A stretch of 64,000 nt of DNA, taken from assembly GCA_965249005.1 (NCBI GenBank), contig CBDFLD010000010.1, positions 79,194 to 143,193 on the forward strand, read 5' to 3'. Positions 35,801 to 44,872 of the stretch are shown piece by piece. Position 1 is the first letter of the stretch, and each line of letters opens with the position of its first letter. The notes under the pieces are model-generated. The model ran no database searches. It saw nothing but the letters and a program-made list of their open reading frames with translations, and had not been told where the DNA came from. The stretch comes from CBDFLD01 sp965249005. Lineage in GTDB: Bacteria > Acidobacteriota > UBA6911. The translations under genes were made by a program, and so were the position numbers.

Positions 35801-36799
35801 CTATCTAAGATGCTTGTTGAACCAATCGATCGCTAGCTGCCTCGCCTCGCTCAACTTCTCTCTGTATATCCCGTAGTGCGCAATACCCTTGACGACGACG
35901 TACTGCACCTCCGCCTTACCGCGGGACCGCATGATCTGATAGACGCGTCCGGAGTTCTGCCGGATGTCGAACAGTTCTTCGTTCTCCGCATCGATCAGCA
36001 ACGTGGCCGCGTTAACACGGGCTGCATACTCCACCGGACGATACTTCACCACCTTCGATAAGAACGGCGTTCCGCGAAGCCCCGGGATGATATCTGCGCC
36101 CTGCGGGATAGGGTCGATTTTCCCTCGGGCCCGTTCCGTGGCCTGTGTCCGCGGATAAGCAAGCCCTCCCCGATCCGCGAACAGGATCTCAGCCATCCCG
36201 GCGGAATCCTGCGAGCCCACCTGCGAGACGATGCACTTCACCCGGGGGTCATGCGCCGCGACGTATACCACGTGGCCGCCTGAGTAGCTCGAGCCCCACA
36301 GTCCGATGCGAGCCGAATCTACACCAGTTTCGCCCACGATGAAATCAATGGCGTTGCCAAGGTCGGCGGTCTGATCGAAGGGATCCACCAGTTCGCGTAT
36401 CGCCTTTGCTCGCACGTTGACCATACCGGCTTCATCCGGCTCCGGCATCTTCCCCTGGATGACCAACTTGCTGTCGCTATCTCCCCATCCCCGATAGTCG
36501 ATCGTCAGAACTACATATCCCTCCGCCGCAAAATATGGAGCGTAGGCGGTATTGAGATGCGATCTCACCCCACCCCATCCGTGACCCATCACGATCGCCG
36601 GAAGTCGCTCGTCTGTTTTCGAAACCGGCCGGAAGACGGTGCCTGAAATACGGGTTCCTTCGCTGTACACATCCACATCGTGCCAGTTCACCTTGCCGGC
36701 CCACGCGTCGGTACTCTGGCCATGAACCCAGAAAACGAAGCCAAAGAGCAGGACGAGCAAAAGGATCGATAGTGCGCAGAGACGCAAACGTTGGTTCAT
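35801..36799 (-). CDS. Alpha/beta hydrolase, membrane-anchored or secreted
   Basis: A 332-residue serine hydrolase of the dienelactone hydrolase/X-Pro peptidase-like group. An N-terminal hydrophobic segment, LCALSILLLVLLFGFVFWVHG, targets it to the envelope. The fold has IVMGHGWGGVR (oxyanion region), IDYRGWGDSD, the nucleophile elbow GLWGSSYSGGHVV, LLIDAENEELFD (acid) and VVKGIAHYGIY (histidine). The ATG at 36799 is preferred for the signal segment, with GGAG upstream. It follows the VWA gene by 93 bp, a spacer that contains a heptamer array. The substrate is unknown. Confidence 0.85.
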   Translation of the reverse strand: MNQRLRLCALSILLLVLLFGFVFWVHGQSTDAWAGKVNWHDVDVYSEGTRISGTVFRPVSKTDERLPAIVMGHGWGGVRSHLNTAYAPYFAAEGYVVLTIDYRGWGDSDSKLVIQGKMPEPDEAGMVNVRAKAIRELVDPFDQTADLGNAIDFIVGETGVDSARIGLWGSSYSGGHVVYVAAHDPRVKCIVSQVGSQDSAGMAEILFADRGGLAYPRTQATERARGKIDPIPQGADIIPGLRGTPFLSKVVKYRPVEYAARVNAATLLIDAENEELFDIRQNSGRVYQIMRSRGKAEVQYVVVKGIAHYGIYREKLSEARQLAIDWFNKHLR

Positions 36800-36850
36800 G
36801 GCCTGTTTCTCCGTTTCGGTGAGGTTCCTCGAAACCAGCCTGACGGCACC

Positions 36851-36885
36851 GCGGAAGGCGGTCAGCAGTAAGCGGTAAGTGCTAG
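36851..36885. repeat. Degenerate heptamer array (5 units)
   Basis: Units GCGGAAG, GCGGTCA, GCAGTAA, GCGGTAA and GTGCTAG lie between the VWA and hydrolase genes. The seven-base period is kept while the units drift. Confidence 0.7.
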
Positions 36886-36892
36886 GACGCAA

Positions 36893-38059
36893 TCACTTGA
36901 CCAGAGTCCGCACGCCGGTGCGCATTCCGTCCAAGGTGAACTCGTACATCGGAAATATCCTGCGGATGGCTTCGGTGGTCGGAACGGAGTGCCACCATTT
37001 CTTGGGCTCCGGATTGAGCCAGATACTGTTTTTGAATCGTTTCCGAATTTCCGTGAGCCAATCGATCCCCGGCCGGGTGTTGCGATACCAGTAGTCGACA
37101 GCACCGTTGGAGGCCATCAGTTCGCTCGGGGCCATGTAAGCATCCCCGACGATAATGACCTTGTAGCTCCGGTCTGTCTTCTCCAACACGGTTGATGTCG
37201 TCACTCCCCTGCGTTGGGCAATGTCGGTATACAAATCCTGGTAGACACAGTTGTGAAAGTAGTAGAACTTCAGGTCGCGGACGACGTCTTTCGCCGCGGA
37301 GAAGAAACGGCTCACCCGTTCGGCATGAGGCGTCATCGTCCCGCCGGCATCCATCAGCAACAGCAGCTTGATCTTCTTTTTCTTTCTTCGCTCCCAGCGA
37401 AACTCGAGCTCGCCCGCGTTGCGACAGGTCGCATCGATCGTTTGCTCCACGTCCAACTCATCCTTGGGTCCCTCACGAATCATCCGACGGAGATAGTTCA
37501 AGGCGAGCTTCATCGACCGGGTGTCCAAGACGATATCGTCACGGTAATTCTCGAAGCTTCTCTGCTCGGCGATCTTTACGGCGCTTCTCATGCGCCCAAT
37601 CCGCTGACCGATTCGAATGCCGGCCGGATTGTAACCCGCCCGTCCCTGGGTCGAAGTGCCGCGGACCCCGATCGCCCGGTTCCCTCCCTGATGCTGCTTG
37701 AACCTCTTGGACCGAAGTTGCTCGAGGAAGTTGGATTCCACTTGGTCCAGCTCCAGCTTCTCCAGCATCTTCTTCTCCTCCTCGCTGAGCTGGAGTGGCG
37801 GAGCACGGAGCAGCTCGGCCTCTATCGACTGAATGAGCTCTTCGGAAGTCTCGATATGACCGAAACACTCGAGAAAGGCCAGATCGAACTTGTCAAACTG
37901 GGCCTCGTTCTTGACGAGTATGGAGCGGGATAGATGGTAAAAGCGTGTCAGCGAGCAGTCGACCAGATCCTCGTAGAGCGTTCTCTGGAGCAGAAGCCAC
38001 TCGTCAAAACCAACCGGTACGCCTCGTCTGCGTAGAGCGTTGAAGAGATTCACGAACAT
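36893..38059 (-). CDS. VWA domain protein, CoxE-like
   Basis: A 388-residue soluble protein. The C-terminal half is a von Willebrand A domain with metal-site-like motif LLLMDAGGTMTPHAERV and YYFHNCVY, the form seen in CoxE-type proteins (DxGGxM rather than DxSxS). The N-terminal half is helical and charged (LSEEEKKMLEKLELDQ). Such proteins work with MoxR AAA+ ATPases to mature or insert metals into enzymes. A MoxR gene lies on the same strand, but a TonB receptor gene separates them. The receptor stop is 57 bp upstream, so the VWA gene may share its transcript. Confidence 0.88.
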   Translation of the reverse strand: MFVNLFNALRRRGVPVGFDEWLLLQRTLYEDLVDCSLTRFYHLSRSILVKNEAQFDKFDLAFLECFGHIETSEELIQSIEAELLRAPPLQLSEEEKKMLEKLELDQVESNFLEQLRSKRFKQHQGGNRAIGVRGTSTQGRAGYNPAGIRIGQRIGRMRSAVKIAEQRSFENYRDDIVLDTRSMKLALNYLRRMIREGPKDELDVEQTIDATCRNAGELEFRWERRKKKKIKLLLLMDAGGTMTPHAERVSRFFSAAKDVVRDLKFYYFHNCVYQDLYTDIAQRRGVTTSTVLEKTDRSYKVIIVGDAYMAPSELMASNGAVDYWYRNTRPGIDWLTEIRKRFKNSIWLNPEPKKWWHSVPTTEAIRRIFPMYEFTLDGMRTGVRTLVK

Positions 38060-38116
38060 GTCGCTTCAAGGATCTCACAGGCACACTCAACAATCCACAG
38101 CTCGATTCTCGGAGGC

Positions 38117-40612
38117 TCAACGAGTCAGGTAAAAGCGGATTCCAGCCATAATTGTGCGGGGCAACCCGGGCCGGACACCGGCAGGGCGTCTTGCCACAAT
38201 GTACCTCGCATCTAGGAGGTTGCGGGCACTGACAAAGAGGCTGGCACCCCATTTCTCACCAGCGAGGCCCGAGAGGGCGTATTCGCCCGTGAGGCCCCAG
38301 ACGACGTGAGAATCCGTGCCTGATCGCTCGGGCATCGGCCCTTGGCCCGCCTCAGTGCGCATCCGGCTCCCATGGATTACCTCGGTACGGACCTTCCAGG
38401 CGCCCCTTTCCAGGCCGATGCTGGCGTACAGCTGCTGGCGCGGAAGGTAAGGAATCTCATCCCCCAGCTGGATGTCTCCCCAGGGATCAAATGCGCTTTG
38501 GAAGCTGTTGCGGAACTCGCCGTGAGTCAAGGTATAGGCGAATTGCGCCGGGATGGCAAAGCTCGAACCGAGCGCGGTGCCCAGGTCGAATGCACCGGCT
38601 GCCTCGAGCCCGGAAACCCGGGCGGCCCCGCCGTTAAACAAGTCTCCCTCGCCGGTCCCTCCCGAGGACAAGGTGTCGGCCCCCAGAAGGTTTTCATAGT
38701 CGTTGAAGAAACCGGCAAGCGAAAAACTGAAAGGTTGACGCTTCAGGCGCAGCCCGAGCTCGTAGTTGACGCTCTCCTCCGGCATCGTGTCCTCATTCGA
38801 TCCAGGGCCCGGAGGGGAAAAACCCTTGTGGATGCCGCCGAAGAGGTTGACGCCCTTGCGCACGTCGAAGCTCAAGCCGATTCCGGGCACCCAGACGTCG
38901 AGACCATTGGTCCGTACCCGAGTTGGGGAACCGTCTCGGTTCGGGTCTTGCGTCGAGAAGTCGGTTCGGGTCAATTCGATCTTTTCGTAACGGAGTCCGG
39001 GAATCAAAGCCAGCCTTCCCCACTCCAGGCGATCCTGCACGAAGACCGCCCACGCGTGCGCATCCCCAACACGGTTGGACTGACTCCCGGGGGCGCCCTT
39101 CGAGGTCAGAATCATATTGCCGTCCATCATTTGAAACCCGTCTTCAAACTGGAGGCGGTCCTCCTGATCCTGATGGTAGCGAAGGCCGATCTGAAACCGG
39201 TTCTGCACGGCGGTTCGATCGAAGTTGACACCGACGACCGTCTGAATCCCCTGGGAATAGTACTCACGATTGTTGGCCCGGAGCACGAGCGCATCGGGGT
39301 CGCTCTCGGAGCCCTGCACGATGGCCAGTTCGGCCTCGTGTGCCTGCAAGTCGTCAAAGATCGAGCTGATGCCGGTACCGAGCACGCTCTGCAGCTTGTA
39401 CCAGTTCCGATCGAAGTCGTTCCGGTAGACCGTGGCCGTCACGTCGAAACGACTCGATGGCGCAATAAAGTAGCGTCCCTGGATTTGGCTATGGCGGCCG
39501 ACAAAGAGGTCGCGCTGGGATGCGCGGTAACGGCGAAGGGAGTTCTCGGCAAAGTCCTCGTCGGTCAGTCCAAGATAGGTTTCATTGGCATCTTGATGCG
39601 TGTGGCCGACCTTGAACTCGAATTCCTGATAGATGTCGGAAGTCCCGCCACTATGGACCCGGAACTTGGCGAGATAATCGCCGAGACGGAAACCGGTATC
39701 TCCACCGCCGTCGAGTCTCTTGAAGCCACGCGAGTCGATCTGGTAGGTCTCGAGCATCCAGCCGAAATTCTGATACGAATCCCCTGCATTGACATGAAGC
39801 TTGCCCGTACGATCCTGCCCGCCGGCAAGATTGCCCTGAAGGCGAAAACCCGTTGGTATTGATGTCGACAGGAGATTCAGGGCGCCGCCGTTCGTGTTGG
39901 GCCCGTGTCGTATCTGGCTGGAGCCTTTCAAGACTTCCAGAGCCTGCATGCGACCCGCCGTGGGAAAGTAATAGGCCGCCGGTGCCGCATAAGGTGCCGG
40001 GGCTATCAGGACGCCGTCCTCCATGAGGGTTATCTTGGCCGATCGCTCCACTCCGGATCCGCGCATCCCGATATTGGGCCGCAGACCGTATCCCTCTTCC
40101 TCCTGGATATTGATGCCGGGTGCCTGCCGGAGCAGGTGATGAATGTCGTCGACGTCTGTCTTGCGCTGGGCCAGTTCATCTTGCTCCAAATAGAACCCGG
40201 AGCCTGGAATATGATCCACCTCGCTGGGGTTGCCAACCACGGTGATTCGGTTTCGGATCGTCAACCGGGTCATCGCCTGCATCGCGATCGCGATGTCGGT
40301 CGACTCCGACAGCTCTACGTCTTGCGAGATCGGGACAAACGCCGCCTTTGAGGCAACCAGCAAATATGAACCGGACGCCAACCCTAAAAAACGGAATATC
40401 CCGAAAGCATCGGTTCGATCCGTCCGGTTCGAGCCGTTCTGCGACTCCACCAACGGACCCATCAACAAAATCTCGACTCCCGATAGAGGGCGGCCAGCCT
40501 CGTCGGTGACGTGCCCGAAAACCTTGTCGTTCTCCGTTTGGGCCAAGGCGCCACAACAAAAGAGCAAGGCCCATAGGGACCCGACGCTGCACTTGCAACG
40601 AAGAACTCTCAT
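38117..40612 (-). CDS. TonB-dependent outer-membrane receptor (FecA-like)
   Basis: 831 residues. A signal peptide (LWALLFCCGALAQ) is followed by a carboxypeptidase-regulatory-like beta-sandwich (VFGHVTDEAGRPLSGVEI). The plug domain (IHHLLRQAPGINIQEEEGYGLRPNIGMRG, VLKGSSQIRHGPN) comes next, and then a 22-strand-type barrel ending IMAGIRFYLTR with a terminal aromatic context. The plug resembles ferric-citrate receptor FecA. Twin Fur-like palindromes lie upstream, so it is likely iron-repressed. It interrupts the usual moxR-VWA pair. No TonB, ExbB or ExbD gene is in the window. Confidence 0.93.
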   Translation of the reverse strand: MRVLRCKCSVGSLWALLFCCGALAQTENDKVFGHVTDEAGRPLSGVEILLMGPLVESQNGSNRTDRTDAFGIFRFLGLASGSYLLVASKAAFVPISQDVELSESTDIAIAMQAMTRLTIRNRITVVGNPSEVDHIPGSGFYLEQDELAQRKTDVDDIHHLLRQAPGINIQEEEGYGLRPNIGMRGSGVERSAKITLMEDGVLIAPAPYAAPAAYYFPTAGRMQALEVLKGSSQIRHGPNTNGGALNLLSTSIPTGFRLQGNLAGGQDRTGKLHVNAGDSYQNFGWMLETYQIDSRGFKRLDGGGDTGFRLGDYLAKFRVHSGGTSDIYQEFEFKVGHTHQDANETYLGLTDEDFAENSLRRYRASQRDLFVGRHSQIQGRYFIAPSSRFDVTATVYRNDFDRNWYKLQSVLGTGISSIFDDLQAHEAELAIVQGSESDPDALVLRANNREYYSQGIQTVVGVNFDRTAVQNRFQIGLRYHQDQEDRLQFEDGFQMMDGNMILTSKGAPGSQSNRVGDAHAWAVFVQDRLEWGRLALIPGLRYEKIELTRTDFSTQDPNRDGSPTRVRTNGLDVWVPGIGLSFDVRKGVNLFGGIHKGFSPPGPGSNEDTMPEESVNYELGLRLKRQPFSFSLAGFFNDYENLLGADTLSSGGTGEGDLFNGGAARVSGLEAAGAFDLGTALGSSFAIPAQFAYTLTHGEFRNSFQSAFDPWGDIQLGDEIPYLPRQQLYASIGLERGAWKVRTEVIHGSRMRTEAGQGPMPERSGTDSHVVWGLTGEYALSGLAGEKWGASLFVSARNLLDARYIVARRPAGVRPGLPRTIMAGIRFYLTR

Positions 40613-40651
40613 TTATGATTTCCGACTGTATGATTTCTGACTACAAAAAAA

Positions 40652-40668
40652 TTGAAATTAACTTTCAA
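40652..40668 (-). promoter_or_regulatory. Fur-like operator, proximal copy
   Basis: TTGAAATTAACTTTCAA is an inverted repeat of TTGAAA and TTTCAA around five bases. Its 7-1-7 core, TGAAATT-A-ACTTTCA, is close to the Fur form TGATAAT-N-ATTATCA. It lies about 40 bp upstream of the receptor ATG in an AT-rich island. A 15-bp tandem repeat (ATGATTTC-GACT-) lies just before it. Confidence 0.6.
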
Positions 40669-40707
40669 GATCAATTTAACGCCAAAGCCCACGAATGTCA
40701 AGATGAA

Positions 40708-40724
40708 TTGAAATTAGCTTTCAA
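40708..40724 (-). promoter_or_regulatory. Fur-like operator, distal copy
   Basis: TTGAAATTAGCTTTCAA differs from the proximal copy by one base. The two lie 56 bp apart centre to centre, in the gap between moxR and the receptor gene. Repetition of an exact palindrome in a non-coding island supports a regulator-binding role. Confidence 0.6.
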
Positions 40725-40844
40725 TATCATAGCAAGACATTTGGAATCAACGTTTAGATTGATTATTGAAGTGGACGATCGCGAGCGGGGCAAGGAAGTT
40801 GCTGGCACGGATTCGCTGAACCTGGGCGTTTGCGAGGGCCGGCG

Positions 40845-41648
40845 CTAGTGGACGGCGAACTTCTCGATATCATCTTCCATCTTCAGCAATACGCCGAGGA
40901 ACGGCAGCCTTTGGTTCAGTTCCTCCTCGGAGAGGCCGGCTGCGGTGATGGCCTGGATCCAATCGAGCAACTCGCTGGTCGATGGCCGCTTCTTTAGCTC
41001 GTGCTTTTGGCGAATGAAGTAGAAGCGGGCGATGATCTGGGAAATCAGCTGTCCCTTCAAATTGGAAAAATGGACTTCAGCGATACGCTGCATCATCGCC
41101 TCGTCCGGGAACTCGATGTAATGGAAAAGGCAACGCCTCAAGAACGCGTCCGGCAGTTCCTTCTCGCTGTTACTGGTAATGATGACAATCGGGCGACGCT
41201 TCGCCTTGAAATGCTCACCGGTTTCAATGATATCAAAGCTCATCTGATCCAGCTCGAAGAGTAAATCGTTCGGGAATTCCAGGTCTGCTTTGTCAATCTC
41301 GTCAATCAGGAGAACCACCTGGTCTTGGGCGCGCAGCGCCTCGCCCAGCTTCCCCAGCTTGATGTACTGCCGAATATCGGATACATCCTTGTCGTGAAAG
41401 CGCGAGTCGTTCAGTCGCTGCACGGTATCGTAGACATAGAGGCCTTCGCTCGCTTTGGAGGTGGACTTGATGTTCCACTTGATGAGTGGCAACTCTAGAT
41501 CTTCCGCGATCACACGGGCCAATTCAGTCTTGCCCGTTCCCGGCTCTCCTTTGAGCAGAAGCGGTCTTTGCAGCACGATCGCGGCATTGACAATGTCACG
41601 CAGCGCGTCACTCAAGATATAGTCCTTGGTCCCTTTGAATCGATTCAT
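40845..41648 (-). CDS. MoxR-family AAA+ ATPase (CoxD-like)
   Basis: A 267-residue AAA+ chaperone. Walker A is GEPGTGKTEL near residue 36, Walker B is VVLLIDEIDKAD near 113, sensor 1 is IVIITSNSEKELPDAFLRRC. MoxR proteins pair with VWA proteins to activate metalloenzymes, for example CoxD with CoxE for CO dehydrogenase. The CoxE-like VWA gene at 36893 is the obvious partner, on the same strand. RBS GAGAGGAGTTC precedes the ATG. It starts 9 bp after the CitE-like lyase gene stop. Confidence 0.92.
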   Translation of the reverse strand: MNRFKGTKDYILSDALRDIVNAAIVLQRPLLLKGEPGTGKTELARVIAEDLELPLIKWNIKSTSKASEGLYVYDTVQRLNDSRFHDKDVSDIRQYIKLGKLGEALRAQDQVVLLIDEIDKADLEFPNDLLFELDQMSFDIIETGEHFKAKRRPIVIITSNSEKELPDAFLRRCLFHYIEFPDEAMMQRIAEVHFSNLKGQLISQIIARFYFIRQKHELKKRPSTSELLDWIQAITAAGLSEEELNQRLPFLGVLLKMEDDIEKFAVH

Positions 41649-41657
41649 GAACTCCTC

Positions 41658-42518
41658 TCACGAAGTCTCAGAAGCACGTTTCAGAATGCGTCTCGCGGCC
41701 ACTGCGTGGGGATTGTCAACCAGTTGCCCATCGACGGTGGTCAAGGCACGGCCCTTTTTCTCGGCACCTTCGAGCGCGCCCAGTACTTTCCGGGCCCACT
41801 CGAGCTCCAACGGGGTCACGTTGAAGACTTCATGGATGACCTCGATCTGGCCGGGATGCAGCGCGCCTTTCCCATCGTATCCGTACCGGCGTGCCTGCGT
41901 TGCCTCTGATCGCAAGAGCTCGAGATTCCGCACCTCGAAGCAAGGAGCATCGATGGCGTCCACGCCGGCGGCTCGTGCAGCCGTCACGATTTGCTGCAGC
42001 GCCATCGTAAGCTCGACTCGCTCCGGACCCGGTGTGCAACCAAGATCCTTGCAATAATCGGCCGAGCCGAAAACCAGGCTGCGCAACCTGGGGGAAGAAA
42101 TCCCGATCTCCGCGGATCGAAGGACTCCAGCCGCGCTTTCGATCATGGCATGAAATGGAATCGGCGACGACCCTTTTTCTTCCAGGCTGGCGACGGCGAG
42201 TGCGGCAGCCTGCACATCGGCAGCCGACTCCACCTTGGGCAAGCAGATTCCGTCCGGTCGCAGAGGAACCACCACAGCCAGGTCTTTTTGCCCGTGCGCT
42301 GTGTCGATTGGGTTTACGCGAACAACAACTTCCCTTTTTCCGTAGTGATTGCCATGGAGCGCGCGGACCAGATTCTCGCGCGCCAGATCCTTCCTTGCCT
42401 CCGAAACTCCATCTTCCAGGTTCAGGATCAGTTGATCCGCGGGCACTGTGGCGGCTTTGGTCAGCATTCGAGGAACATCGCACGGAACGTAAAGCGAGCT
42501 GCGACGTCGCATATCCAT
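41658..42518 (-). CDS. HpcH/HpaI aldolase/CitE-like CoA ester lyase
   Basis: A 286-residue TIM-barrel enzyme of the CitE/malyl-CoA lyase group. Motifs are RSSLYVPCDVPRML, ILNLEDGVSEARKD, VVRVNPIDT, GICLPKVESAADV, HAMIESAAGVLRS and SLVFGSADYCKDLG, plus KGALHPGQIEVI, as in beta-methylmalyl/citramalyl-CoA lyases. It cleaves a CoA ester of a hydroxy-dicarboxylate; the exact substrate is unclear. ATG 42518 follows GGGAG at seven bases. It is divergent from the cysteine dioxygenase gene and nearly contiguous with moxR. Confidence 0.88.
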   Translation of the reverse strand: MDMRRRSSLYVPCDVPRMLTKAATVPADQLILNLEDGVSEARKDLARENLVRALHGNHYGKREVVVRVNPIDTAHGQKDLAVVVPLRPDGICLPKVESAADVQAAALAVASLEEKGSSPIPFHAMIESAAGVLRSAEIGISSPRLRSLVFGSADYCKDLGCTPGPERVELTMALQQIVTAARAAGVDAIDAPCFEVRNLELLRSEATQARRYGYDGKGALHPGQIEVIHEVFNVTPLELEWARKVLGALEGAEKKGRALTTVDGQLVDNPHAVAARRILKRASETS

Positions 42519-42708
42519 CACGAGGCTCCCATCCCGCCAGACAAGAGTGCCGCAGACGTGAAGCTCTCCCCTGAAGCCCGACGCAACTCGGCCCTCTCTG
42601 TCACTCGGCAAACTCGCACATACTCTCTATTTATCACACAGGAAAGGGTTTTGACACTTCTCAAATTGATAATCGCGCGTCCCGGTTCAGACGATAACAA
42701 GGACTGGT

Positions 42709-43314
42709 ATGCAGACCCGGACGATTCAAGAGTACCTGCAAGGCTTGTGTGAGATTTCGGAAGGCGATTTCTCGCTGGAGCGGATCTCGGAATACAACCG
42801 GGTACATCCCGTGGATTCAGAATCGCTGGCCCCTTATCTCCGATATCAACCAACGCACTATACCCGAAACCTGATCTACCGGTGCGCGCTCTTCGAGCTG
42901 ATTGCCATTTGCTGGGAGGTTGGACAAGTCAGTCAGATCCACAATCACCAGGACCAGAACTGCTGGATGACGGTTCCGGTCGGCCGCCTTGCGGTTCAAG
43001 AGTACGAAACCTTGTCGATCGACGAGAACGAGAGCTCGTGCCGACTACAGAAAGCCGGCTACCACGTCATGACTCCGGAGAGCCCGTTGTCCGTCAACCC
43101 GAAGCGCCCGATCCACGAGGTCCTGAATCTGGACGAGTTCGGTCAAAGAGCCACGAGCCTGCACGTGTACTCCCGCCCTTACGACCATTGTCTGGTTTAC
43201 TCTCTGGAGCAGAATCGGTACCGTCAGATCCCGCTCTTCTACGACTCTCAGTACGGGAAACCCGACGCACCTGTCGCCCCTGCCCCACTACCGACCCAGG
43301 GTAAATCCGCCTGA
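42709..43314 (+). CDS. cdo: Cysteine dioxygenase type I
   Basis: A cupin Fe(II) enzyme oxidising L-cysteine to cysteine sulfinate with O2, 201 residues. The His pair is in QIHNHQDQNCWM, with the Cys of the Cys-Tyr cofactor position just after. The third His is in SLHVYSRPYDHCLVY, which also carries the cross-link tyrosine. Length matches the bacterial family. The promoter would lie in the 190-bp divergent gap with the CoA lyase gene. An oxygen-dependent enzyme here supports an aerobic lifestyle. Confidence 0.92.
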   Translation: MQTRTIQEYLQGLCEISEGDFSLERISEYNRVHPVDSESLAPYLRYQPTHYTRNLIYRCALFELIAICWEVGQVSQIHNHQDQNCWMTVPVGRLAVQEYETLSIDENESSCRLQKAGYHVMTPESPLSVNPKRPIHEVLNLDEFGQRATSLHVYSRPYDHCLVYSLEQNRYRQIPLFYDSQYGKPDAPVAPAPLPTQGKSA

Positions 43315-43450
43315 CCGTCTCCCGTTTCCGCTCCTGCGCAGGCGTCCACGAAAAGGACCGAGCGCCCGGCGCCGCTAGTCTCGCTATTACGGTTCCCTAT
43401 GCCTGACTGTGCCAAGGGTTGACGGGAAGCGGTGAGCGGAGAGTGCACCG

Positions 43451-44872
43451 CTATTGGGGTGCCGCGGCTGCGTCCCGCACAAAAAGGGTAAAGCCTCGAA
43501 ACGAGCGCTGCTGCCAACCGGCCCCGGTCGCCGCCTCCCGGAACCCGGCACAGGGATCTGAGCGACCGGAATCATAGCAAGCGGCCCAGTACCTACCGTT
43601 TTCGACGGTGCGTTGCGCATCCAACGGGACGCGCCTGCCCGGAAGGGCAGCCGAATGGTACCCCAGCAACGCATAGACCTCGGGAATACTGACCGCATCT
43701 TGGGGACCCACGCTGTTTTCGAGAAACCGGGCCGTGCCTAGCCAGTCCACTGGAGCCCGCCGCCAGTGATCTTGAATGATCCAGCAGGAAATCGACACCC
43801 AAACGATTGCGTAAAGAATCGAAGGCGCGCTGGCCCGATATGGCGGTTGATCGAGAATTGTCAGCTGCTCACCCAAATGCGCCATGCCGTATGCCGCGAG
43901 CAACACCAGCGGAGGCACCCAATGAAGAACATGCTGGGTCGCGTAGAAGTCCTGGATCACAAAATCCATGGGGATCACCGCGGCAATCGAGGCGAACACC
44001 CAGCTGAGGAGCCATAGTAGTTGTTGCGCACGACCGTGTCGCTTCAATCCATGCACCCCGATGGCAGCGGCTAGAATCACTACTGCTGCCATTGGCAGAC
44101 TCCCGTCACCTACTTCCTGTAGCACACTCACGAGAACCCTGGCATCCGCTCCAGCTCCAATGGACTGAAAGACGAAGCTACCTCCAGCGTATTGCCACCA
44201 AGGCACAACAAGAAGGAAAGCAAGGGCGGACACCGAGCAAAACGTGGCAACGGTTCCGATGCTGGCGGGCCTCGCGTCGGATGAAGAGGTGCCGTCGGTA
44301 CTGCTCCTGAACATGGAAAGCAGCATCCCCACCACTTGGGCGAAGATCACTACCGCACCTGCCAGACTGCTGTACAGAAGAAGAACTTGCAGACCGGCCA
44401 GCCACACCCACGACGTCCATCGGACATGCGCCCCCCCCACGATCCTGAACAATTGATCATAGGAAGCCAAGCTGAGCAGAAGCAGTAGCGCGTGCGGACG
44501 GCCTTCCTGGCTGTAGTGATACGCGAGAGGATAGAGAAAAAAGAGCACCCCGGCGAAGATCGCCACCCGGTCCCCGAACATTCGGCGGGCGATGCGGAAA
44601 ACCAGCCACACAGAAAGGGTTCCCAGAACCGCGGCGTGAATGCGCAGCGCCCAGGGGGATTCCCCGAAAAGCCAGACCGGACCGTGTTGTATGAAATAGT
44701 CCAGCGGTGCCGGCAGGGTCATGCCCGTGAGCAGCGCTTGGAACAGTTCGGCCGGAGCCCTGCGGACAACCAGCGCCTGCATGATCTCTTCCGTCCATAG
44801 CTGGCGGGTACCCAGATACAGCAGGCGAAACAAGAAGCCCAGGACCAGAAAGCATCCCAGAATCTTTTTCAT
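43451..44872 (-). CDS. GT-C-fold membrane glycosyltransferase-like protein (GT39/ArnT-like)
   Basis: A 473-residue polytopic membrane protein. The first helix is followed by the acidic loop LGTRQLWTEEIMQAL, the DE-type motif of lipid-linked-sugar glycosyltransferases. Further segments include LRIHAAVLGTLSVWLVFRIARRMFGDRVAIFAGVLFFLYPLAYHYSQEGRPHALLL, a typical family arrangement. It probably transfers a sugar from a polyprenyl carrier to an envelope acceptor. Its ATG overlaps the cyclophilin gene stop by 4 bp. Confidence 0.82.
   Translation of the reverse strand: MKKILGCFLVLGFLFRLLYLGTRQLWTEEIMQALVVRRAPAELFQALLTGMTLPAPLDYFIQHGPVWLFGESPWALRIHAAVLGTLSVWLVFRIARRMFGDRVAIFAGVLFFLYPLAYHYSQEGRPHALLLLLSLASYDQLFRIVGGAHVRWTSWVWLAGLQVLLLYSSLAGAVVIFAQVVGMLLSMFRSSTDGTSSSDARPASIGTVATFCSVSALAFLLVVPWWQYAGGSFVFQSIGAGADARVLVSVLQEVGDGSLPMAAVVILAAAIGVHGLKRHGRAQQLLWLLSWVFASIAAVIPMDFVIQDFYATQHVLHWVPPLVLLAAYGMAHLGEQLTILDQPPYRASAPSILYAIVWVSISCWIIQDHWRRAPVDWLGTARFLENSVGPQDAVSIPEVYALLGYHSAALPGRRVPLDAQRTVENGRYWAACYDSGRSDPCAGFREAATGAGWQQRSFRGFTLFVRDAAAAPQ

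Noticed and set aside
36893..38059. VWA protein with a defective metal site
   Set aside because: DAGGTM departs from the textbook DxSxS, but DxGGxM forms are normal in the CoxE-like branch.
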